54,861 nucleotides of DNA, taken from the IMG/VR virus record IMGVR_UViG_3300037963_004246, positions 1 to 54,861 of that record; one strand, written 5' to 3'. Each line of letters opens with the position of its first letter. The stretch's first letter is position 1. The DNA comes from a virus. Of the stretch, positions 1 to 10,418 are shown in pieces. The notes under the pieces were generated by a model. It had not been told where the DNA came from, made no database searches, and saw only the letters and a list, made by a program, of their open reading frames with translations. A program made the translations under genes and the position numbers.

Positions 1-3000
1 TGCATCATCAGATATGGCTGTGTGGCTACTCGGTATTGTGCTATTGCTTGTTCCCAATCCAGGTGTTAAATCTGAACCTGTGTTGTTAATGATAGTATAT
101 TGTTGTCCTATTTCTGCTGTTGCAGGTAGGGTGGGCGCACCACTACCTGTTACATACACATACGAGCCTGATTGTTCGTCAGTTAGTGTTGTTGTGGTTG
201 TTATGGCTACTACACTAATTTTGTTTGCTACTAATCCGTTAGCATTCCCCTTAAACCAAGTAACTCCACCATCACCGGAAGTTATCAATAATTGGTCGTC
301 ACCTGTGGGGTCAGAAACATCACCGCTACCAATTACGAGGTTGTTAGACCCTGTGGTAATGTTGTCGCCCGATTGTGTCCCGATGCAGATATTGTAGTCG
401 CCGCTACTAACCAAGTAAGCAGCCTGGTAGCCTATTCCTGTGTTGTAATCTGAACCATCATCTGGAGTATATAGAGCCTGTCTTCCAATACCTATGTTAT
501 AGTTAGCACTTCCATTGATTGCATACATAGCACTATCGCCAATACCGATATTGTAATCTCCCTCAAATGTCCCATCACCACCATAAGTCGGCATATCCCC
601 TATGAATACATTTTTCGTAGCACTCGCAGTTCCTCTTGCACCGGCCGCATAACCAATACAAACTGAGTTAGTGGACAAAGACCAAATGCCAGCCCAAAAC
701 CCAACTGCGGTTGAACCGAATCCTATATTTTTACCAGCAGAAGAGCCAATAGCGACAACCCTACTATCTGTGCTATTAGTCGTTCCGGCTTGTTTTCCGA
801 TAAACACACCATCTGTTGCTGTTGATACTGCCGTTGCAGCAGACCACCCCATAGCAGTGTTACTCGTTCCGCTCGATAATGCGTCTAATGCCCCTATTCC
901 TACACCTGTATTATACACTGCACTACTTAGTGTTCCGGTGGTTTGATGACCCAATAACAAACTGCCTGTAAAATCAGTCCCACCGGATTTACCATCTGTT
1001 AAATCATCTATGCCGCCCGCAACCCCACTTGGTCCTGTCGGACCGGTCGAACCACCTGGTCCGGTCGGTCCTGTTGGGCCGGTAGGTCCTGTGGGTCCGG
1101 TAGGACCGGTAGCACCATCTGAACCGTCAGCCCCGTCAGAACCAGCGGGTCCTGTTGGTCCTGGAGGTCCTGTTACTCCAATAGTGCCTTGAGAACCAGG
1201 AGGACCTGTTGGTCCTGTTGGTCCTGGAGGCCCTGCCCCACCATCAGACCCGTCTGAACCATCATTTCCAGGCGGTCCTGCTGAGCCGGTTGGACCAGGA
1301 GGGCCAGCTGGTCCCGTCGGCCCTGGAGGTCCTGCAGAACCATCTGAACCATCGCTACCATCAGAACCAGGAGGACCTGCAGGCCCTTGAGCACCAGAAG
1401 GTCCTGGAGGACCGGCAACTCCTACTGTCCCTTGAGAACCAGGAGGACCTGTGGGGCCAGGAGGTCCTGCTGAACCTGTTGAACCTGTATCTCCTTTGTC
1501 GCCCGTTCTTGCGAAGGTGACGAAAACATCTTCTCCATCACTAAATGGTGCTGATGCTGAAGAATCTACTGTGCTTATTGTAATATCGAAATACCCTGTT
1601 TCTTCTGTTATGGAAGATATAGTGTGTAATGTAAATTGTGAAGAATCAGATAAGTTACTGATTTTGATATGGCCCTTTATGGTTGAAGTCGAATCGTCAA
1701 TGGTGCGAAGGAAGGACTGAATATCTGTGCCGTCAAGGTCGCTATCATCAATATAAATACCGGTCGCAGAACTTTGTGTTGAGTTGTCTAACCTTATCTT
1801 GCCTGCTCCTGGGTCTGCCTTTGATGTTGTAGTGCTAAAGTCATACTTAAACGAAGCACCACCAAATACACCTTGAGGCCCTTGTGGCCCTGTCGGTCCA
1901 GGAGGTCCTGCTGAACCTGGAGGGCCTGTGGGTCCAGACCCTCCCGTTGAGCCTGGAGGACCAGAAGGTCCTGCTGGTCCGGCTGGTCCTGTCGGTCCAG
2001 GAGGTCCGGCACTACCATCTGAGCCGTCATCACCGGCTGGTCCGGTTGGCCCTGCTGGGCCTGGAGGTCCCGATGGACCTGTTGCACCATCACTACCAGG
2101 AGGCCCACTTGGGCCTGTTGGTCCTGCTGGCCCACTTGGTCCTGCTGGTCCGGTAGCACCTGCTGGAATACTAAATGCAAATACCTTAGCCGTGTCTGGA
2201 CCTGATGATGTGATACCAATTGGGCCTGTAGTAGCAGTTGGCGTTCCAAAACCTGCTGCAGCACCTGTGCTTCCTGTGGGGCCGGAAGGTCCGGCAGGAC
2301 CTGTTGCGCCTTGTGGTCCGTCTGGGCCTTCTGGTCCGGTTGGACCTGTGGGTCCAGATGAACCTGTTGGGCCTGCTGGTCCGGTAGGTCCGGTTGCACC
2401 AGATGGGATTGTGAATGCGAATACTTTTGCTGTATCAGGGCCGCTTGCTGTTACTCCGATAGGGCCGGTGCTTGCAGAAGGAGTGCCGAAACCTGCAGCA
2501 GTTCCGGTTGGGCCTGTTGGACCCGACGGACCTGAAGGTCCTGTTGGACCCGTAGGGCCAGCCACAGTTGAATCCGCTCCGGTTGGTCCGGTTGGACCCG
2601 TAGGGCCGGTTGGCCCAGATGGTCCGGTCGGTCCAGATGGTCCTGTTGGGCCTGTGTCTCCTTTATCACCTGTTCGAGCAAAAGTTATTGTTACATCTTC
2701 GCCATCAGAAAAGGGAGATGTAGCCGATGAATCAACGGCACTTACTGTAATATCGAAATAACCGCTATTTTCAGTTAGAGAAGAAATTGTGAATAATAAG
2801 AATTGAGAAGTATCTGTTAAATTTGTTATTTTTACATGACCCTTGATTGTCGAGGTTGAGTCATCAATTGTTCTCATGTATGATTGAATGTCTGTTCCGT
2901 CTAAATCAGAATCGTCAATGTAAATACCTGTTGCGGCATTTTGTGTGGAATTATCGAGCCTTAATTTCCCTGAGCCAGGGTCTGAATCTGTTGTAGTGGT

Positions 3001-4569
3001 GCTAAAATCATATTTGAAAGTAGCACCTCCGAAATTCCCTTGAGGTCCCGTAGGTCCTGTTGGACCAGACGGTCCAGACGGCCCCGTAGGTCCGGTAGGA
3101 CCTGTGCTACCCGTAGGTCCTGCAGGTCCCGTTGGGCCTGTTGCTCCTTGAGGAATTGAAAACGCAAACACTTTAGCGGTGTCCGGCCCACTACCTGTTA
3201 CTCCTATTGGTCCGGTAGTGGCGGTAGGGGTTCCGAATCCGGCTGCTGCACCCGTTGGGCCGGTCGGACCTGTTGCGCCTGTTGAACCTGTTGGCCCATC
3301 TGGACCATCCGGTCCTGTGGGGCCAGAAGGCCCTGTTGGTCCTGTGGGTCCTGAAGGTCCGGTCGGTCCTGCTGGACCAGGAGGTCCTGCAACACTTGAA
3401 TCTGCACCCGTAGGACCTGTCGGTCCTGTCGGGCCGGTGGGGCCTGTCGGGCCAGCCGGTCCTTGTAATCCTGTTGGTCCGGTAGGGCCTGTCGGCCCCG
3501 TTGGGCCAGCTGCACCCGTAGGACCTGTAGGGCCTGTTGCACCTCTATCTCCTGAAGTGGAAAAATTAACAACGAGTGGTAGGTTATTAGAAGGTAAAGA
3601 TGCTGATAAAGAATTTACAACATCAACCTCAACGTGGTCTGATTGGCTGGTTAAACCATCAACTCTAAACACCATAAGATTAGTGCCGTCTGCTTTGCAG
3701 ATAGTCAAATACCCCTTCTTACCTACATTGGTTGAGTCATCCCATGATTCAACCCAAGATTCTATCGTATTGCCGTCACTGTCTTCGTGTGAAAAATAAA
3801 CCTTTGTTACTGATGCGACGGTGGCGTTGTTGAACATAAGGTCGCCATCATCAAGATTTGAGCTCGGTGAAGATGTGCTCGTATTGAAGAGTAATTTCAT
3901 ACCACCAAGCCTACCGTCTGGACCTGTTCCTCCCGTAGGGCCTGTTGGACCTGAAGGCCCTGTAGGACCGGTTGGTCCTGGAGGTCCAGCAACAGAAGAT
4001 GCGGGTCCTGTCGGACCTGTAGGTCCTGCCGGTCCTGTGGGACCAGCGGGACCTGTCGGACCAGCGGGACCGGTTGGGCCTGTGGGTCCTGTTGAGCCTG
4101 TCGGACCGCTTGCACTGTTTTGATATGCAACCCAAGTATCTGTTCCGTATTTTCTAACATAGGATTTCTCGAATTGACCTAAAGATTTAGCGAATGCGCT
4201 ACCATTTACTGTTACTCCGGTATCACCTTGAATAGTTACTGTGCCTGACCCCATATTCAAAATACGTAATTCAGTCAAATCAACCGGATAAGGAACGCTT
4301 GAATTGGTGGGGATTGTAATTGTTACTCCACTACCAGAACTTACGAGGACTAATTGCCCCTCGTGAGTGCGTGTTAGAGTAGTGTTTGAGGTTATGGTTG
4401 TTGAATTGGGGCGTATATCCATAGAACGCCCACCGGCAGTTGACCCGTCACCTATGAAAGTCATACCGCTTGTAGTATCTCTGAAAATTTGAGCACCATC
4501 TGGAGTAACAGATATTCTATTTGCTTGAGTATCCGTCAGCAAATTCTTAGCATCTGTTAGTGTCGGCAT
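1..4569 (-). CDS. Giant collagen-like tail fibre / adhesin, C-terminus beyond window
   Basis: An open frame runs from an ATG at 4569 (Shine-Dalgarno-like GAGGAATTA just upstream) to the left edge without a stop, so at least 1,523 residues. The first 150 residues are non-repetitive (starts [11 protein letters not shown]). After that come long Gly-Pro-Thr / Gly-Pro-Ala triplet runs, typical of viral collagen-like stalks, separated by globular linkers. One linker type, with the core VFAFSIP then GATGP, occurs three times (about 2160-2260, 2400-2500, 3150-3250). Near the left end (about 400-600) are repeats of the type YNIGIG, as in YadA-type trimeric head beta-rolls. I infer a trimeric virion fibre or receptor-binding protein. 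The opposite strand and other frames also stay open here because the sequence is triplet-repetitive; those are shadows. It is the last gene of the virion operon visible here. Confidence 0.85.
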   Translation of the reverse strand, partial: MPTLTDAKNLLTDTQANRISVTPDGAQIFRDTTSGMTFIGDGSTAGGRSMDIRPNSTTITSNTTLTRTHEGQLVLVSSGSGVTITIPTNSSVPYPVDLTELRILNMGSGTVTIQGDTGVTVNGSAFAKSLGQFEKSYVRKYGTDTWVAYQNSASGPTGSTGPTGPTGPAGPTGPAGPTGPAGPTGPTGPASSVAGPPGPTGPTGPSGPTGPTGGTGPDGRLGGMKLLFNTSTSSPSSNLDDGDLMFNNATVASVTKVYFSHEDSDGNTIESWVESWDDSTNVGKKGYLTICKADGTNLMVFRVDGLTSQSDHVEVDVVNSLSASLPSNNLPLVVNFSTSGDRGATGPTGPTGAAGPTGPTGPTGPTGLQGPAGPTGPTGPTGPTGPTGADSSVAGPPGPAGPTGPSGPTGPTGPSGPTGPDGPDGPTGSTGATGPTGPTGAAAGFGTPTATTGPIGVTGSGPDTAKVFAFSIPQGATGPTGPAGPTGSTGPTGPTGPSGPSGPTGPTGPQGNFGGATFKYDFSTTTTDSDPGSGKLRLDNSTQNAATGIYIDDSDLDGTDIQSYMRTIDDSTSTIKGHVKITNLTDTSQFLLFTISSLTENSGYFDITVSAVDSSATSPFSDGEDVTITFARTGDKGDTGPTGPSGPTGPSGPTGPTGPTGPTGADSTVAGPTGPTGPSGPSGPTGPTGTAAGFGTPSASTGPIGVTASGPDTAKVFAFTIPSGATGPTGPAGPTGSSGPTGPTGPEGPDGPQGATGPAGPSGPTGSTGAAAGFGTPTATTGPIGITSSGPDTAKVFAFSIPAGATGPAGPSGPAGPTGPSGPPGSDGATGPSGPPGPAGPTGPAGDDGSDGSAGPPGPTGPAGPAGPSGPPGSTGGSGPTGPPGSAGPPGPTGPQGPQGVFGGASFKYDFSTTTSKADPGAGKIRLDNSTQSSATGIYIDDSDLDGTDIQSFLRTIDDSTSTIKGHIKISNLSDSSQFTLHTISSITEETGYFDITISTVDSSASAPFSDGEDVFVTFARTGDKGDTGSTGSAGPPGPTGPPGSQGTVGVAGPPGPSGAQGPAGPPGSDGSDGSDGSAGPPGPTGPAGPPGPTGSAGPPGNDGSDGSDGGAGPPGPTGPTGPPGSQGTIGVTGPPGPTGPAGSDGADGSDGATGPTGPTGPTGPTGPTGPGGSTGPTGPSGVAGGIDDLTDGKSGGTDFTGSLLLGHQTTGTLSSAVYNTGVGIGALDALSSGTSNTAMGWSAATAVSTATDGVFIGKQAGTTNSTDSRVVAIGSSAGKNIGFGSTAVGFWAGIWSLSTNSVCIGYAAGARGTASATKNVFIGDMPTYGGDGTFEGDYNIGIGDSAMYAINGSANYNIGIGRQALYTPDDGSDYNTGIGYQAAYLVSSGDYNICIGTQSGDNITTGSNNLVIGSGDVSDPTGDDQLLITSGDGGVTWFKGNANGLVANKISVVAITTTTTLTDEQSGSYVYVTGSGAPTLPATAEIGQQYTIINNTGSDLTPGLGTSNSTIPSSHTAISDDA
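1485..3062. repeat. Duplicated fibre module (two copies of about 410 bp)
   Basis: Within the fibre gene, 1485-1895 and 2651-3062 encode the same globular module: about 135 residues ending in a Gly-rich segment and flanked on both sides by Gly-Pro-Thr repeats. The copies are diverged at the DNA level but align end to end, 1,166 bp apart. This points to duplication by recombination between collagen-like runs and gives the fibre a modular stalk-knob-stalk-knob build. Confidence 0.75.
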
Positions 4570-4595
4570 GGTAATTCCTCATTTCTCATTCTTAC

Positions 4596-5810
4596 TTAAA
4601 GGGTCAGGTCTCCAAAAACAATAGACGTAACATTTCCTGTAACAGTTAAAGGCCCAATGTCTATCGTGGATTTAGAGGCCACTTCAGTACTGATTGTTCC
4701 CCACTTAGGGATACCATCAACAACCTTTAGTGCAGTATCATTATTACCTATTTTTGGTGGAAGTGTTGTGTAATTTTTTGGTGCGGAATGATATATTCCC
4801 CCACCTATCTCATAGAAGTCCCAGGAACCGGCAACAGTTGGCTTAGAATTGACCTTCAAGATATTGCCGTTGGTATTGTTTTGCGGTCTAAGAGAAGATT
4901 TGACTTCAAGGGAGTTACAAACAAGCGTTAGTCCATCAGTAATATATACATAGTTATTGGTGGATTGGTCGCCACCGATAATGAGGTTATGCCAATTTGC
5001 TGTAAAGTTAGAAGAACCATCACCAAAGTTAGTGTCGCCTGTAACAGGTAATCTTCGACCGCCGGAAGTAGCACGTATCTCCCAAGTGGTTTCTCCAGCA
5101 TCAAATGATGCGTAGTTAATATCAAAGTCAGTCCTGACTATGTATTTCCAATTTCTGTTGTTAAGTGGGTCATTTAGTGCTAATGTAGCACCATCCATGA
5201 CTAAAGAATCTATATCAACTGCTTCATAGTTAGGGTCTACTGTGGCTGTTGCAGCAACATACCCAACATTTAGTCGGGGAGTGCCTGTTCCAGTAACCCC
5301 TATGAATAAATCTGGGTATATACCCTTTTCTAATTTGAATTGGCTATCTGCGTGTGCTTCTGCTTCAGTAGATTCAATATACCAATTAGGCCCACCAGGA
5401 TTTGTATATTCAGCCAATTCCCCGAATGTTATCAATACGGGGTTTGAACTGCTGGTAACGAATTTGAAATTTTGATTAACCATATTCAATTTGCAGTTAA
5501 ATTTGAACACTCCCGAAAATGTGACTGTGGTAGTGTTTATTTCTAATGTTCTTGCTGATTCTGTGGTTGCGTTGTAAAAACCGTAATCAACACCAGGAAC
5601 AGCATTCTCTGTTGCTGGTAATTCGCAAATTATAGAACCTATGCTTGTGATAGTCCAGACACAGTCGCTGGTTGAATTACTATCGAAGTATGCTGTGTCC
5701 CCCGCACCTGGAACTGATGCACCTGTTGAACCACCGGAAGTGGTGCTCCAATTGGCTGTGCTGCTGCTTGCGTTAGAAGCACTCCCACCAATCCAATATC
5801 TGTTAGCCAT
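4596..5810 (-). CDS. Tail fibre / baseplate-type protein (ANRYW N-terminus)
   Basis: 404 residues. It opens with MANRYWIGGSASNAS, then a Ser/Thr/Asn-rich stretch and SVPGAGDTAYFD. This N-terminal signature (ANRYW-GG ... NWS ... ASVP ... D-FD) is common in tail fibre or appendage proteins of tailed phages. The rest is rich in beta-strand-like and Asn/Thr/Gly segments, without transmembrane segments. It lies directly upstream of the collagen-like fibre and 2 bp from the previous gene. Start ATG 5810 follows GAAGTGAT. Role as a fibre or fibre-attachment protein is inferred from the signature and position. Confidence 0.7.
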   Translation of the reverse strand: MANRYWIGGSASNASSSTANWSTTSGGSTGASVPGAGDTAYFDSNSTSDCVWTITSIGSIICELPATENAVPGVDYGFYNATTESARTLEINTTTVTFSGVFKFNCKLNMVNQNFKFVTSSSNPVLITFGELAEYTNPGGPNWYIESTEAEAHADSQFKLEKGIYPDLFIGVTGTGTPRLNVGYVAATATVDPNYEAVDIDSLVMDGATLALNDPLNNRNWKYIVRTDFDINYASFDAGETTWEIRATSGGRRLPVTGDTNFGDGSSNFTANWHNLIIGGDQSTNNYVYITDGLTLVCNSLEVKSSLRPQNNTNGNILKVNSKPTVAGSWDFYEIGGGIYHSAPKNYTTLPPKIGNNDTALKVVDGIPKWGTISTEVASKSTIDIGPLTVTGNVTSIVFGDLTL

Positions 5811-5811
5811 A

Positions 5812-6201
5812 TCACTTCAGCCTCGTAGCAGTTTTACCTTCGGCATAAGCAGTTGAACCTGCTTCCGCTATGTTTGCTACAAGGTCGTCTGCTCTTTTCT
5901 TGAAAACATCTAATTGCGCTCGCAATCTAATGTCGTTCTCTCTTTGCTGTTCTGTGGGGACATACGTTGGGATTGTGTCTAATAAAACCGTTAGGCAATC
6001 AACGGCGACAAGAGCCTTCACCGCAGCATCTTTCTCTGCAGTAGATACTACGTATGCGCTCGAGTCGTTTAAGTAAAGACTGCCTCTGGCTATTTTGTTA
6101 ATTTGTGCTTCTCTAACGCTTATGTATTCGGTTATCGTTCCCGAATTCAAGCCTTTAGGGAAGTTAAGCAAGTCACGGATATTTTGCTCAGAGACTGCCA
6201 T
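5812..6201 (-). CDS. Putative head-tail connector / virion protein
   Basis: 129 residues from ATG 6201 (MAVSEQNIRDLL), preferred over the upstream ATG at 6219 because GGAGGGTT sits at Shine-Dalgarno distance. It overlaps the preceding gene by 14 bp. Predicted mostly helical and hydrophilic, ending in KTATRLK. Position between capsid and fibre genes is where head-completion or adaptor proteins lie in HK97-like gene orders; I recognise no family motif, so the role is inferred from context. Confidence 0.55.
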   Translation of the reverse strand: MAVSEQNIRDLLNFPKGLNSGTITEYISVREAQINKIARGSLYLNDSSAYVVSTAEKDAAVKALVAVDCLTVLLDTIPTYVPTEQQRENDIRLRAQLDVFKKRADDLVANIAEAGSTAYAEGKTATRLK

Positions 6202-6568
6202 TCCAACCCTCCGGCACATCGAGCATGATTGCTTTACCTGGAACCTCGCTCATTCGCCGGACAACTGTTAGTTTCTTAGTCAAAATTAACTCTTCAGCCC
6301 ATTTTGAGTTTGGAAGCCAATAAAGTTTAGAAGGCATGATTCCTGCCTGCTTCAGTTTGGGGTGTTGTCTATACATTCTAACAACCCAACCTGGGCCTGG
6401 TATCCAATGCTTTTTTCTGTGTTGCATAGCCTCAAGGGAAGCGTCTTCTGGAACGGGGATTCCCATAGCGTTCAATTCAGAAGCGAGAGAAGCCTTAGTG
6501 GACTTCTTAGGTGCTGCCTTTTTCTTAGGTGCTGCCTTTTTCTTACTCGCTTTCTTCTTTTCCGCCAT
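6188..6568 (-). CDS. Lys/Ala-rich N-terminal small virion protein
   Basis: 126 residues. The first 25 are a low-complexity basic tail of KKKAAPKK-type repeats, likely to bind DNA or acidic partners. The remainder is a compact domain with an aromatic-rich middle (HWIPGPGWVVRMYRQHPKL). The gene overlaps both neighbours (26 bp with the upstream gene, 14 bp with the downstream one), so expression is probably coupled. Function unknown; co-location with the capsid module suggests a minor virion component. Confidence 0.6.
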   Translation of the reverse strand: MAEKKKASKKKAAPKKKAAPKKSTKASLASELNAMGIPVPEDASLEAMQHRKKHWIPGPGWVVRMYRQHPKLKQAGIMPSKLYWLPNSKWAEELILTKKLTVVRRMSEVPGKAIMLDVPEGWNGSL

Positions 6569-6758
6569 CTTTCTTCACCGTCTTTTTCGGAGTTGGCTTC
6601 TTATCAACCTTTGCTTCAGGTTGTGCTGCAACCCACTTAGCCATAGCAGACTTAGTGGGCTGCAGTCCCTCGGGCCAGATAGAAGGGATTGGTTTTCCCG
6701 CTGCCTTACAAAGAGCAGCGAGAAGAACCATTCTTCGTGCTTGGCCTATTCGAGCCAT
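6543..6758 (-). CDS. Small basic protein downstream of capsid gene
   Basis: 71 residues. The N-terminal half (MARIGQARRMVLLAALCKAAG) is helical. The C-terminal half is a Lys/Pro tail (KPTPKKTVKKDGG). The end overlaps the start of the next Lys-rich gene; the two basic tails face one another in the gene pair. No recognised family; probably a minor capsid or head-completion protein by position. Confidence 0.55.
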   Translation of the reverse strand: MARIGQARRMVLLAALCKAAGKPIPSIWPEGLQPTKSAMAKWVAAQPEAKVDKKPTPKKTVKKDGGKEESE

Positions 6759-6770
6759 CTATAATCACCT

Positions 6771-7694
6771 TCAGGAGCGGACTCCGGTCAGCTTAACAAT
6801 CCTGTTGTTTGTGCCGGATGACGCTCCATCTTGGTGTTCGTGGATTACAGTTCCCATGTAGCCTGTTAGTAGCCAATCGAAGCCGACACCAGGTAGTCTG
6901 GTTAATTCGGTTTCTTGGAAGCCTGCACCATTGTATGTAAAGAATTCAGCGGTTTCCGAGCCAGGAATTAGAAGTAGTGCATCGTTTCCGAGTGCGCTGC
7001 TTGAGCCGTAATCTCTGGTGTAAAGAATTGATACGTTAGCGATTCTTCGTAGGTGTTCGCCGAGGGACTCCACGACGTTTCCGTATAGTGTTGTGTTTAG
7101 AATTGCACTTCTCTTATCGGCAGGTAGCACAAGGGATACTCCCTCGTCACCCGATACACGAGCGTTAGCAAAGAGTAAGTCCATCATTCCCAAAATGTCG
7201 CCTTCTTCGTCAGCGGAACCGCTACCGAATACAGCAGTAGCAGCAGCCGATTGACCAGCGCCACCGTGTAGTTTTGTTAGAATGTGGTTATCAATGAGGT
7301 CTGCGCGAGCGCGAACAATTCCCAACTGCTGTCGGTCAATGTTTTCAAAGGACTCACCGCGTAGGCGAACAGTATCGAGGAATACAACTCGACCCTGACC
7401 CTTCTCTAACTTGACGGTGTAGTTAGCAGTTCCAACCTTTGTTGGGTCAACGACTGCAGCGTCATCTATTGGGTAGGTAAATGTTCCATTCACGCCAGTA
7501 TACCACTTGAATTCAAGCCAGGGGACTGAGCGAGTGCCTACAAGGTCTGTTGCGATAGCAATTGTGTTAGATTGCAACTGAATGAAATCTCTTAGTGTTT
7601 GCTCAAGGACTGCATCTGGTGGTGCAACAGGTCCTGTGGAAGCAAACCATGTGTTGTCGTTCTTAGTCAAAATTTGGTCTAATGTGTCGTTCAT
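6771..7694 (-). CDS. Major capsid protein, HK97-fold type (putative)
   Basis: 307 residues from ATG 7694, which follows GGAGATGATT at Shine-Dalgarno distance; an in-frame TTG 15 nt upstream is less likely. Order protease-scaffold, small decoration-like protein, this gene, connector-like genes matches HK97-type head modules. Length is usual for such capsid proteins. Visible traits are an N-terminal helical arm (to about residue 45), alternating beta segments, and a C-terminal P-domain-like stretch ending in IVKLTGVRS. No catalytic motif. The call rests on gene order, length and character, not on a diagnostic motif. Confidence 0.75.
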   Translation of the reverse strand: MNDTLDQILTKNDNTWFASTGPVAPPDAVLEQTLRDFIQLQSNTIAIATDLVGTRSVPWLEFKWYTGVNGTFTYPIDDAAVVDPTKVGTANYTVKLEKGQGRVVFLDTVRLRGESFENIDRQQLGIVRARADLIDNHILTKLHGGAGQSAAATAVFGSGSADEEGDILGMMDLLFANARVSGDEGVSLVLPADKRSAILNTTLYGNVVESLGEHLRRIANVSILYTRDYGSSSALGNDALLLIPGSETAEFFTYNGAGFQETELTRLPGVGFDWLLTGYMGTVIHEHQDGASSGTNNRIVKLTGVRS

Positions 7695-7709
7695 CTTAAT
7701 CATCTCCAA

Positions 7710-8114
7710 TCAGCAAGAAACTGGTATTAGGTCTCCTGTAGCAATAGCGGTTTCGTCGCCAAAGTAATATCCTACGAATACAGCGGAGTTGGATGAATCG
7801 TCATCCACATATCCGTCTGTGTCGGAGGTTTGTGATACGTAAATAGGTAGTCCGAATTTAGGGGAAGCAATAGCCATGCTTCTTAGGTAGCAGATACCGT
7901 CAAGAGGCAGAATTGATACTGTTCCTGTTCCAGCCGCTTCAAGGGCTTGGTCAGCATCTCTGCTCGATTCTTGCATTGTGTAACCAATTGGTGTATCGGT
8001 TACTGAAGCGGTGGATTGGATACCGTTTGCATGGTATTTTACCAATAAGCCGCTTTCTGCAAAAGTGTTCTGTATATCAACCACATGGGCTGGGTCATTT
8101 CCTGAGTATAGCAT
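7710..8114 (-). CDS. Putative capsid decoration protein
   Basis: 134 residues, beta-rich, between the protease-scaffold gene and the capsid gene. Small head-decoration or cement proteins usually occupy this slot. Sequence features: Ala/Gly/Thr-rich, an internal GTGTVSILPLDG, and an end LIPVSC. A strong Shine-Dalgarno (GGAGGATGATT) precedes ATG 8114. Assignment by context. Confidence 0.55.
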   Translation of the reverse strand: MLYSGNDPAHVVDIQNTFAESGLLVKYHANGIQSTASVTDTPIGYTMQESSRDADQALEAAGTGTVSILPLDGICYLRSMAIASPKFGLPIYVSQTSDTDGYVDDDSSNSAVFVGYYFGDETAIATGDLIPVSC

Positions 8115-8116
8115 TT

Positions 8117-9841
8117 CTAAATCATCCTCCTATCTTTGAGTTCTGCGAAGGTCAAAGCCCTCATGTCGTCATCCTTCATGTGACTGTTCCATTGGTCAGC
8201 CCATAGGTTATATGCGACTTCATAAATCGCTGTTGGGGTTTCAACCTTTTCGCCGTTGAGGTAGTTTGCCACTACCGCACCTGAATCTGCTTGAGGGGCT
8301 TCTGTTGCTTCAACATCAGTCGATGCTTCAACAGGCTTCATCTCGACCGGAGTTGGCTCAGGGTGAGCGGCCTCCCAAGATGCAATTAGTCCTTCAAGAG
8401 TTTCAGTAGTCAGTTCTTCGTGTCCCTTCATACCGAGTTCGGTTGCCTTCTCCACAAGGGAAATTCGCTCTTCTTCAGCTGCTGCTGCTTCACGAGCATG
8501 GAACTCATCAACTGTTGCATTCGCAAGGATGAGTTGCGCCTTTAGGTCTTCCATTTCAGCATGAAGCTCACTGTTATCGCTTGCTTCAATCTCTATGTCG
8601 TCAGTCATAATAGTCACCGTTTGACGACCTGACGAAGTGCTCGTGCTACCTATAAACCCTGCGGTCTGCTTCACCCTTTCGACTTCTGTTATACGAGCCT
8701 TTGAGTATGCTGGCTTATGAACGATTGCTAAATGGTCTATATTGAATTGCGTTCCAAAAACCATGATATTCTTACCGTCTTCGCTGCTCTTAACGACTTC
8801 AGGCTTACCTGTTCCACCGATACTCACACCATAGCCTTTTCTCAGCCAAAGGCCGGATTCTAATGCTTCAAACAGTTCTGTTCTCACAACATCGGCTTCA
8901 AATCTAACCAACCAACCGTCTTCGTCTTCATCCATATATGCAGATGTGACGTATCCGACAATCGCTTCTTCTACTCCACCATCCATATTTCGTGAAAAAC
9001 CAGACCCTACTTCATTTGTCTTAGGGTGTAGTAATGTGAGGTCAGTCCCAACGAAGTTATCAACAACATTTTCAGCGCCCGCTCGAGTGAGCGACCATCT
9101 GTTCTTATTTACTCCTTCGTGGAATGCTATACCTTTGATTCTAATAACTGTTTTTCCGGTTGTTGCTTCAAGTATTGATTCCGCTTCTTCGATTTCTAAA
9201 TCGAGTTCGACTGATACTTTTACACACATACCGTCTTTCTTTTCATAACCTTCTTTACAACCATAAGAAGCCTTTTTCTTTTCGTCGTCGTCATAATAAC
9301 CTTCGACTTCTTCTTTCTTGAAAGTGTGTCCTTCGTGGGCTTTCATACACTGTTCTTTGGTATAACCCGCCTTTTGGCAACGAGACATATATTCTTCGTG
9401 AGTTTCATTATTTTTAGGTGTAGGTTCAGCCGCTTCTGCTACTTCCTTTTTACAGTTTTGTTCATCCATACATTCACCTTCTTTACAGTCGCAGGGGGAT
9501 TCTGAACCTTCGACTTTTGCTCCTGACCTCCATTGTCTGCAAGACCAATAACGGGCTTTCCATTTTGGGCCAGGGCTACTGCAGTTATGTCTGCTTCTGA
9601 AAGATTTTCTCCTTGCGGGGTCATCTCTTTTGATTTCCATGTTAGGGTCGCCGAATCTTACAAGAACGACATTACCCTTTTCATTTTTAGTATAGACACC
9701 AAATTTCTTAGGACCTCCAGATGTTCTGAATGGTTTGTTAAGAGTTACTTTACGACCTTTGTATTCCGCCGCTTCAACATCTTCTTCATCCCATTCTTCA
9801 TAGGCGACTACTTCTCCGCCGCAACCACAACCGCAACCCAT
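8117..9841 (-). CDS. Prohead protease-scaffold fusion with Cys-rich N-terminal domain
   Basis: 574 residues. Residues 1-130 are Cys-rich (begins MGCGCGCGG) and carry RFGDPNMEIKRDDPARRKSF followed by a PGPKWKARYWSC segment, a motif I know from marine phage protease-like proteins. Residues about 230-400 look like an S78-type prohead protease, including IDHLAIVHKPAY, which resembles the HLA-VPNPAY motif around the active site. Residues about 430-520 are acidic, Ala/Glu-rich and coiled-coil-like, as expected of an internal scaffold. It would assemble with and mature the capsid. Start ATG 9841 immediately follows the upstream stop, with GGAGG 13 nt before it. Confidence 0.8.
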   Translation of the reverse strand: MGCGCGCGGEVVAYEEWDEEDVEAAEYKGRKVTLNKPFRTSGGPKKFGVYTKNEKGNVVLVRFGDPNMEIKRDDPARRKSFRSRHNCSSPGPKWKARYWSCRQWRSGAKVEGSESPCDCKEGECMDEQNCKKEVAEAAEPTPKNNETHEEYMSRCQKAGYTKEQCMKAHEGHTFKKEEVEGYYDDDEKKKASYGCKEGYEKKDGMCVKVSVELDLEIEEAESILEATTGKTVIRIKGIAFHEGVNKNRWSLTRAGAENVVDNFVGTDLTLLHPKTNEVGSGFSRNMDGGVEEAIVGYVTSAYMDEDEDGWLVRFEADVVRTELFEALESGLWLRKGYGVSIGGTGKPEVVKSSEDGKNIMVFGTQFNIDHLAIVHKPAYSKARITEVERVKQTAGFIGSTSTSSGRQTVTIMTDDIEIEASDNSELHAEMEDLKAQLILANATVDEFHAREAAAAEEERISLVEKATELGMKGHEELTTETLEGLIASWEAAHPEPTPVEMKPVEASTDVEATEAPQADSGAVVANYLNGEKVETPTAIYEVAYNLWADQWNSHMKDDDMRALTFAELKDRRMI

Positions 9842-10417
9842 CTATTTTTTGCCTCCTTTTTTACTTCTTGGGTGACCCTTCGGTAGCAAGTCATTGTCCT
9901 GCTTGTAATTAGGGTTACTCGGTCTGCCATTCCTCAAGAGATATAAGAATGCTTTGACTCTTGCTACACCCCAACCCCCACGACTCATTTTGGGGTGGTG
10001 GCTTCGACTAAATGCACCTGCACCTCTTCTATAAACAGATTTTAATTGCCCCATAGTGGCTCGGAATTTGGGTTTCTTTGCGTTATGCTTACGCATCAAT
10101 TCTCTTAGAGTGGATTCTGTCCCCTTTCCTGTCTTTATGTTCTTATTAGGCTTTTTGGCTGAACCTGGTTTATTTCTTTTTGAGCCCTTACGCCTTTCAC
10201 TTGGTTTTGCGGGAGTCTTTCGTGGGTCTTTTTTTCCAGGTTTTCCGTATTGTAGTGCTTCAACAGTTTCATCTGCTTTTTCAGCACCGTCTTTGAAGTA
10301 TCGGTTGCATACTGCGTATCTTTGTGCTGGATTCCCGAATTCATCCACCATTTTACTATCGCCCATACACCTACGCAAAAAGTCAGGCTTTGATTCGTTT
10401 TCTTTTGGGTTCGGCAT
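9842..10417 (-). CDS. Basic virion-associated protein with conserved phage motifs
   Basis: 191 residues, strongly basic. The N-terminus has FLRRCMGDSKM followed by AQRYAVCN, a motif often found in phage protease or head proteins. Residues about 70-95 are a Lys/Pro linker. Residues about 115-165 contain SRGGWGVARVKAFLYLLRNG, a second motif frequent in phage structural regions. Directly abuts the protease-scaffold gene. I infer an internal head or assembly protein; its enzymatic role, if any, is unknown. Confidence 0.6.
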   Translation of the reverse strand: MPNPKENESKPDFLRRCMGDSKMVDEFGNPAQRYAVCNRYFKDGAEKADETVEALQYGKPGKKDPRKTPAKPSERRKGSKRNKPGSAKKPNKNIKTGKGTESTLRELMRKHNAKKPKFRATMGQLKSVYRRGAGAFSRSHHPKMSRGGWGVARVKAFLYLLRNGRPSNPNYKQDNDLLPKGHPRSKKGGKK

Positions 10418-10418
10418 A

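Noticed and set aside
1173-4160. Many open frames of 70-280 codons on both strands within the collagen-like gene
   Set aside because: They are other-frame readings of the triplet-repeat DNA. The continuous minus frame from 4569 gives Gly-X-Y repeats and coherent linkers.
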